Part shown: in pieces, positions 62,385-64,000 of the stretch
How the letters are laid out: the number at the start of each line of letters is the position of its first letter
Numbering within the stretch: position 1 is the first letter of the stretch
Assembly (NCBI GenBank): GCA_035505375.1
Contig: DATJQV010000066.1
Coordinates: 1 to 64,000, forward strand
From: a bacterium
GTDB taxonomy: Bacteria > Hydrothermota > Tepidihabitantia > Tepidihabitantales > Tepidihabitantaceae
Direction of reading: 5' to 3'
Length of the DNA stretch: 64,000 nt
Translations under genes and position numbers: made by a program
The notes under the pieces: generated by a model
Told to the model about the DNA's origin: nothing
The model's database searches: none
What the model saw: the letters and a program-made list of their open reading frames with translations, nothing else

Positions 62385-63764
62385 CTAGAGCTCTACTGTC
62401 GCGTTCAGCTCCGGCATCAGTACGTGCGCTGCGTGGATTTGGGCGGCGAGCGTCTTCATGGTCTGTTCCTCACCGTGCACAAGAATCGTCGTGCCGGCGT
62501 TGGTCCTGGACTGCCAGGCAAGGAGTTCGGCCTGGTCGGCATGCGCGGAGAACCCGCCGATGGTGTGGATGCTCGCGCGAACCGGGATCTCCTCGCCGAA
62601 GAGGCTCACGTTTCTAGCGCCATCGATGATCTGTCGTGCCAGCGTGCCCTGAGCCGCGTACCCGACGAAGACGACGCTGGACTCGGCCCGCCCAAGATTG
62701 TGAAGGAGATGGTGGCGCACACGTCCACCCGTGCACATCCCGGCACCGGCCATGATGACGGCTTCGCCGGTGATGCTGTTAATCGCCTTGGACTCAGCCC
62801 CTTCGCGGGTGAATTGGAGACTGGGCAGATGAAACGGATCGCGTCCTGACTGAAAGAAGCCGGCTAGCTTGGTATTGTAGCACTCCGGGTGGTGCTCGAA
62901 GATGTCGGTCGCGGAGATGGCCATCGGCGAGTCAAGGAACACCTGGAAAGAAGCCGGCACCCGGCCCTGCTCCTGGCCTTCACGGAGGAAGTAGAGCAGT
63001 TCCTGCGCGCGTTCCAGCGCGAAGGTCGGAATGACGACGTTGCCACCGCGAGCGAAGGTCTCGGTCACCACTTTGTAGAGTTCTGCAACCGAGTCCGCCA
63101 GCGGCTTGTGCAGGCGGTCGCCGTACGTCGTCTCCATGACGACCACGTCCGCCGCGACTGATACCGGGTCGCGCAGCAGCGGTCGGCCGGCGTTGCCGAT
63201 ATCACCGGACAAGAGCACCCGGCGGCGCGTGCCCTGTTCTTCGAGTTCGAGCAGCACGCCGGCCGAGCCGAGGATATGGCCGGCATCGAGGAAGGTCACG
63301 CGCACGCCGGGCACAAGTTCCAACGGCTGCCCGTAAGCCGCGACCCGTCCGAAGCGGTCCATACTGTTCAGTGCATCAAGCTGGCTGTAGAGCGTCGCGG
63401 TCTCTCCAGCATCCTGTCTCTGCGTATGTCCGGCGCCGTGGCGCGCGTCCTCTTCCTGCAGATGCGCGGCATCCAGCACGACCATGCGCACCAGTTCCCG
63501 GGATGCGGCGGTTGTCACGACCTCACCGCGGAATCCCCGCTTCGCGAGCAGCGGCAGCCGTCCGCAGTGGTCGAGATGGGCATGAGTTAGGAGCAGAATG
63601 TCGATGGCCGCCGGGTCAAAGCCGAAAGGTTCGCTGTTCTCTTCGGACAGCTCGCGGCTGCCCTGGTACATGCCGCAGTCAATCAGGATGCGGCGGCCGG
63701 CGCACTCAACCAGGTGGCAGGAACCGGTTACGTCGCGGTCGGCGCCGTGGAAAGACAGCTTCAT
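62385..63764 (-). CDS. Beta-CASP metallo-beta-lactamase-fold ribonuclease
   Basis: A 459-aa protein of the CPSF73/YSH1-like group: H61-A-H63-L-D65-H66 (THAHLDHCGRL), FLDAGHILGSAGVLLE near 160, LLSGDIGN near 185, METTYGD, and the beta-CASP blocks VVIPTFALERAQELL, VFLDSPMA, IMAGAGMCTGGRV, IGGFSAHADQAELLAW, ILVHGEE. It is expected to act on RNA as endo- or 5' exonuclease. Its ATG overlaps the TGA of the next gene upstream (ATGA), so it is co-translated with a LOG-family protein. Confidence 0.92.
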   Translation of the reverse strand: MKLSFHGADRDVTGSCHLVECAGRRILIDCGMYQGSRELSEENSEPFGFDPAAIDILLLTHAHLDHCGRLPLLAKRGFRGEVVTTAASRELVRMVVLDAAHLQEEDARHGAGHTQRQDAGETATLYSQLDALNSMDRFGRVAAYGQPLELVPGVRVTFLDAGHILGSAGVLLELEEQGTRRRVLLSGDIGNAGRPLLRDPVSVAADVVVMETTYGDRLHKPLADSVAELYKVVTETFARGGNVVIPTFALERAQELLYFLREGQEQGRVPASFQVFLDSPMAISATDIFEHHPECYNTKLAGFFQSGRDPFHLPSLQFTREGAESKAINSITGEAVIMAGAGMCTGGRVRHHLLHNLGRAESSVVFVGYAAQGTLARQIIDGARNVSLFGEEIPVRASIHTIGGFSAHADQAELLAWQSRTNAGTTILVHGEEQTMKTLAAQIHAAHVLMPELNATVEL

Positions 63765-64000
63765 GGCGTCCTCTTGCGCAGCGGCATTCCGCTGGCATCG
63801 TACCAGTGGAGAATGCCGTCCCAGATTTCCTGCGCCGTTTCCGCATAGAAGAACAAGTCCTTGTCTTCCGGGTCGATTACCCCTTCACTGACCAGGAATT
63901 CGATGTTCACCGCCTGGCGCCAGAAGGTCTCGCCGACCAGCACGACCGGCAGCGGCTTGATCGTGCGCGTCTGAACCAGGGTGAGAGTCTCAAACAGTTC
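63761..64000 (-). CDS. LOG family (lysine-decarboxylase-like) nucleotide-binding protein, 5' end outside window
   Basis: The frame is open from the window edge: ELFETLTLVQTRTIKPLPVV then LVGETFWRQAVNIEFLVSEG. This matches the C-terminal part of LOG/TIGR00730 proteins, where the segment following PGGxGT leads to xELFE. Relatives are cytokinin-type phosphoribohydrolases that release free base from nucleoside monophosphate. The last residues include IHWY-like tail sequence (ILHWYDASG). The N-terminal Rossmann fold and catalytic PGGxGTxxE lie outside the window. Confidence 0.75.
   Translation of the reverse strand, partial: ELFETLTLVQTRTIKPLPVVLVGETFWRQAVNIEFLVSEGVIDPEDKDLFFYAETAQEIWDGILHWYDASGMPLRKRTP

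Overview
This 64 kb window is GC-rich, gene-dense bacterial chromosome. At least nine genes or gene remnants encode secreted proteins ending in a Por/type IX (T9SS) type A sorting domain (pattern GVYFVR...KVVITR), several behind asparagine-rich beta-propeller or BNR repeats. With the housekeeping complement (MurA, IspG, PlsY, LeuS, GuaA, HolA, RecO, YbeY, PhoH, all standard bacterial types) this points to the FCB side of the tree. The style (many sorting-domain proteins, a carotenoid-desaturase-like fusion, corrinoid methyltransferases with 2-hydroxyacyl-CoA dehydratase relatives, many seven-base repeats) fits an uncultured lineage such as WOR-3/Stahlbacteria. That assignment is inference; no rRNA gene is present.

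Layout. 1-5.3 kb: minus-strand secreted proteins (two BNR paralogues, a YVTN/NHL-like propeller, a kelch-like protein) separated by near-identical hairpins and an orphan sorting-domain remnant. 6.0-15.3 kb: a tightly overlapping plus-strand operon: Ntn-hydrolase-like protein, corrinoid protein, two UroD-type methyltransferases, an iron-sulfur ASKHA corrinoid activator, two 2-hydroxyacyl-CoA-dehydratase-type subunits and their ATPase activator. 15.2-17.6 kb: murA-ispG on the minus strand. 17.8-25.7 kb: secreted proteins, including a 59-aa gene that is only a signal peptide joined to a sorting domain, and two tandem giant repeat proteins. 25.9-26.6 kb: a 12-base-period array and a small gene. 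26.7-31.6 kb: a membrane-lipid/isoprenoid operon (GT2, plsY, a secreted protein, a CrtI/CrtISO-GltD fusion). 31.9-35.2 kb: a DUF488 / paired hypothetical / Gp37-Gp68 cassette. 35.2-41.9 kb: two S23 four-helix-bundle genes in inverted heptamer repeats, a phosphoesterase, DUF554, a metallo-hydrolase, tag and two acyltransferase-like genes. 42-46.9 kb: phoH-ybeY-two DUF21/CBS transporters-recO. 46.9-48.1 kb: a second 12-base array and a REP-type tyrosine transposase in perfect 21-bp inverted repeats. 48.1-54.9 kb: secreted proteins, one broken by an in-frame TAA. 55-64 kb: holA-leuS-guaA, a secreted papain-like protease, a beta-CASP nuclease and a LOG-family fragment.

Three features run through the window. 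(1) Short tandem repeats of 7 (sometimes 8) bases occur at about 25 places, between genes and in frame inside genes (recO, leuS, dehydratase subunit, sorting-domain loops); several form inverted pairs, and both S23 genes lie exactly between such pairs. (2) Two unlinked 12-base-period arrays, each about 29 units (348 bp), share a consensus close to RAGYMACYCGGN. (3) Promoters of the form TTGAC(A/C/T)-16/17-TANNNT are readable. In several housekeeping and accessory genes the -10 box lies only 5-6 bases before the start codon, implying leaderless mRNAs, whereas secreted-protein genes have long leaders, often with a hairpin directly before a strong AAAGGAGG site.
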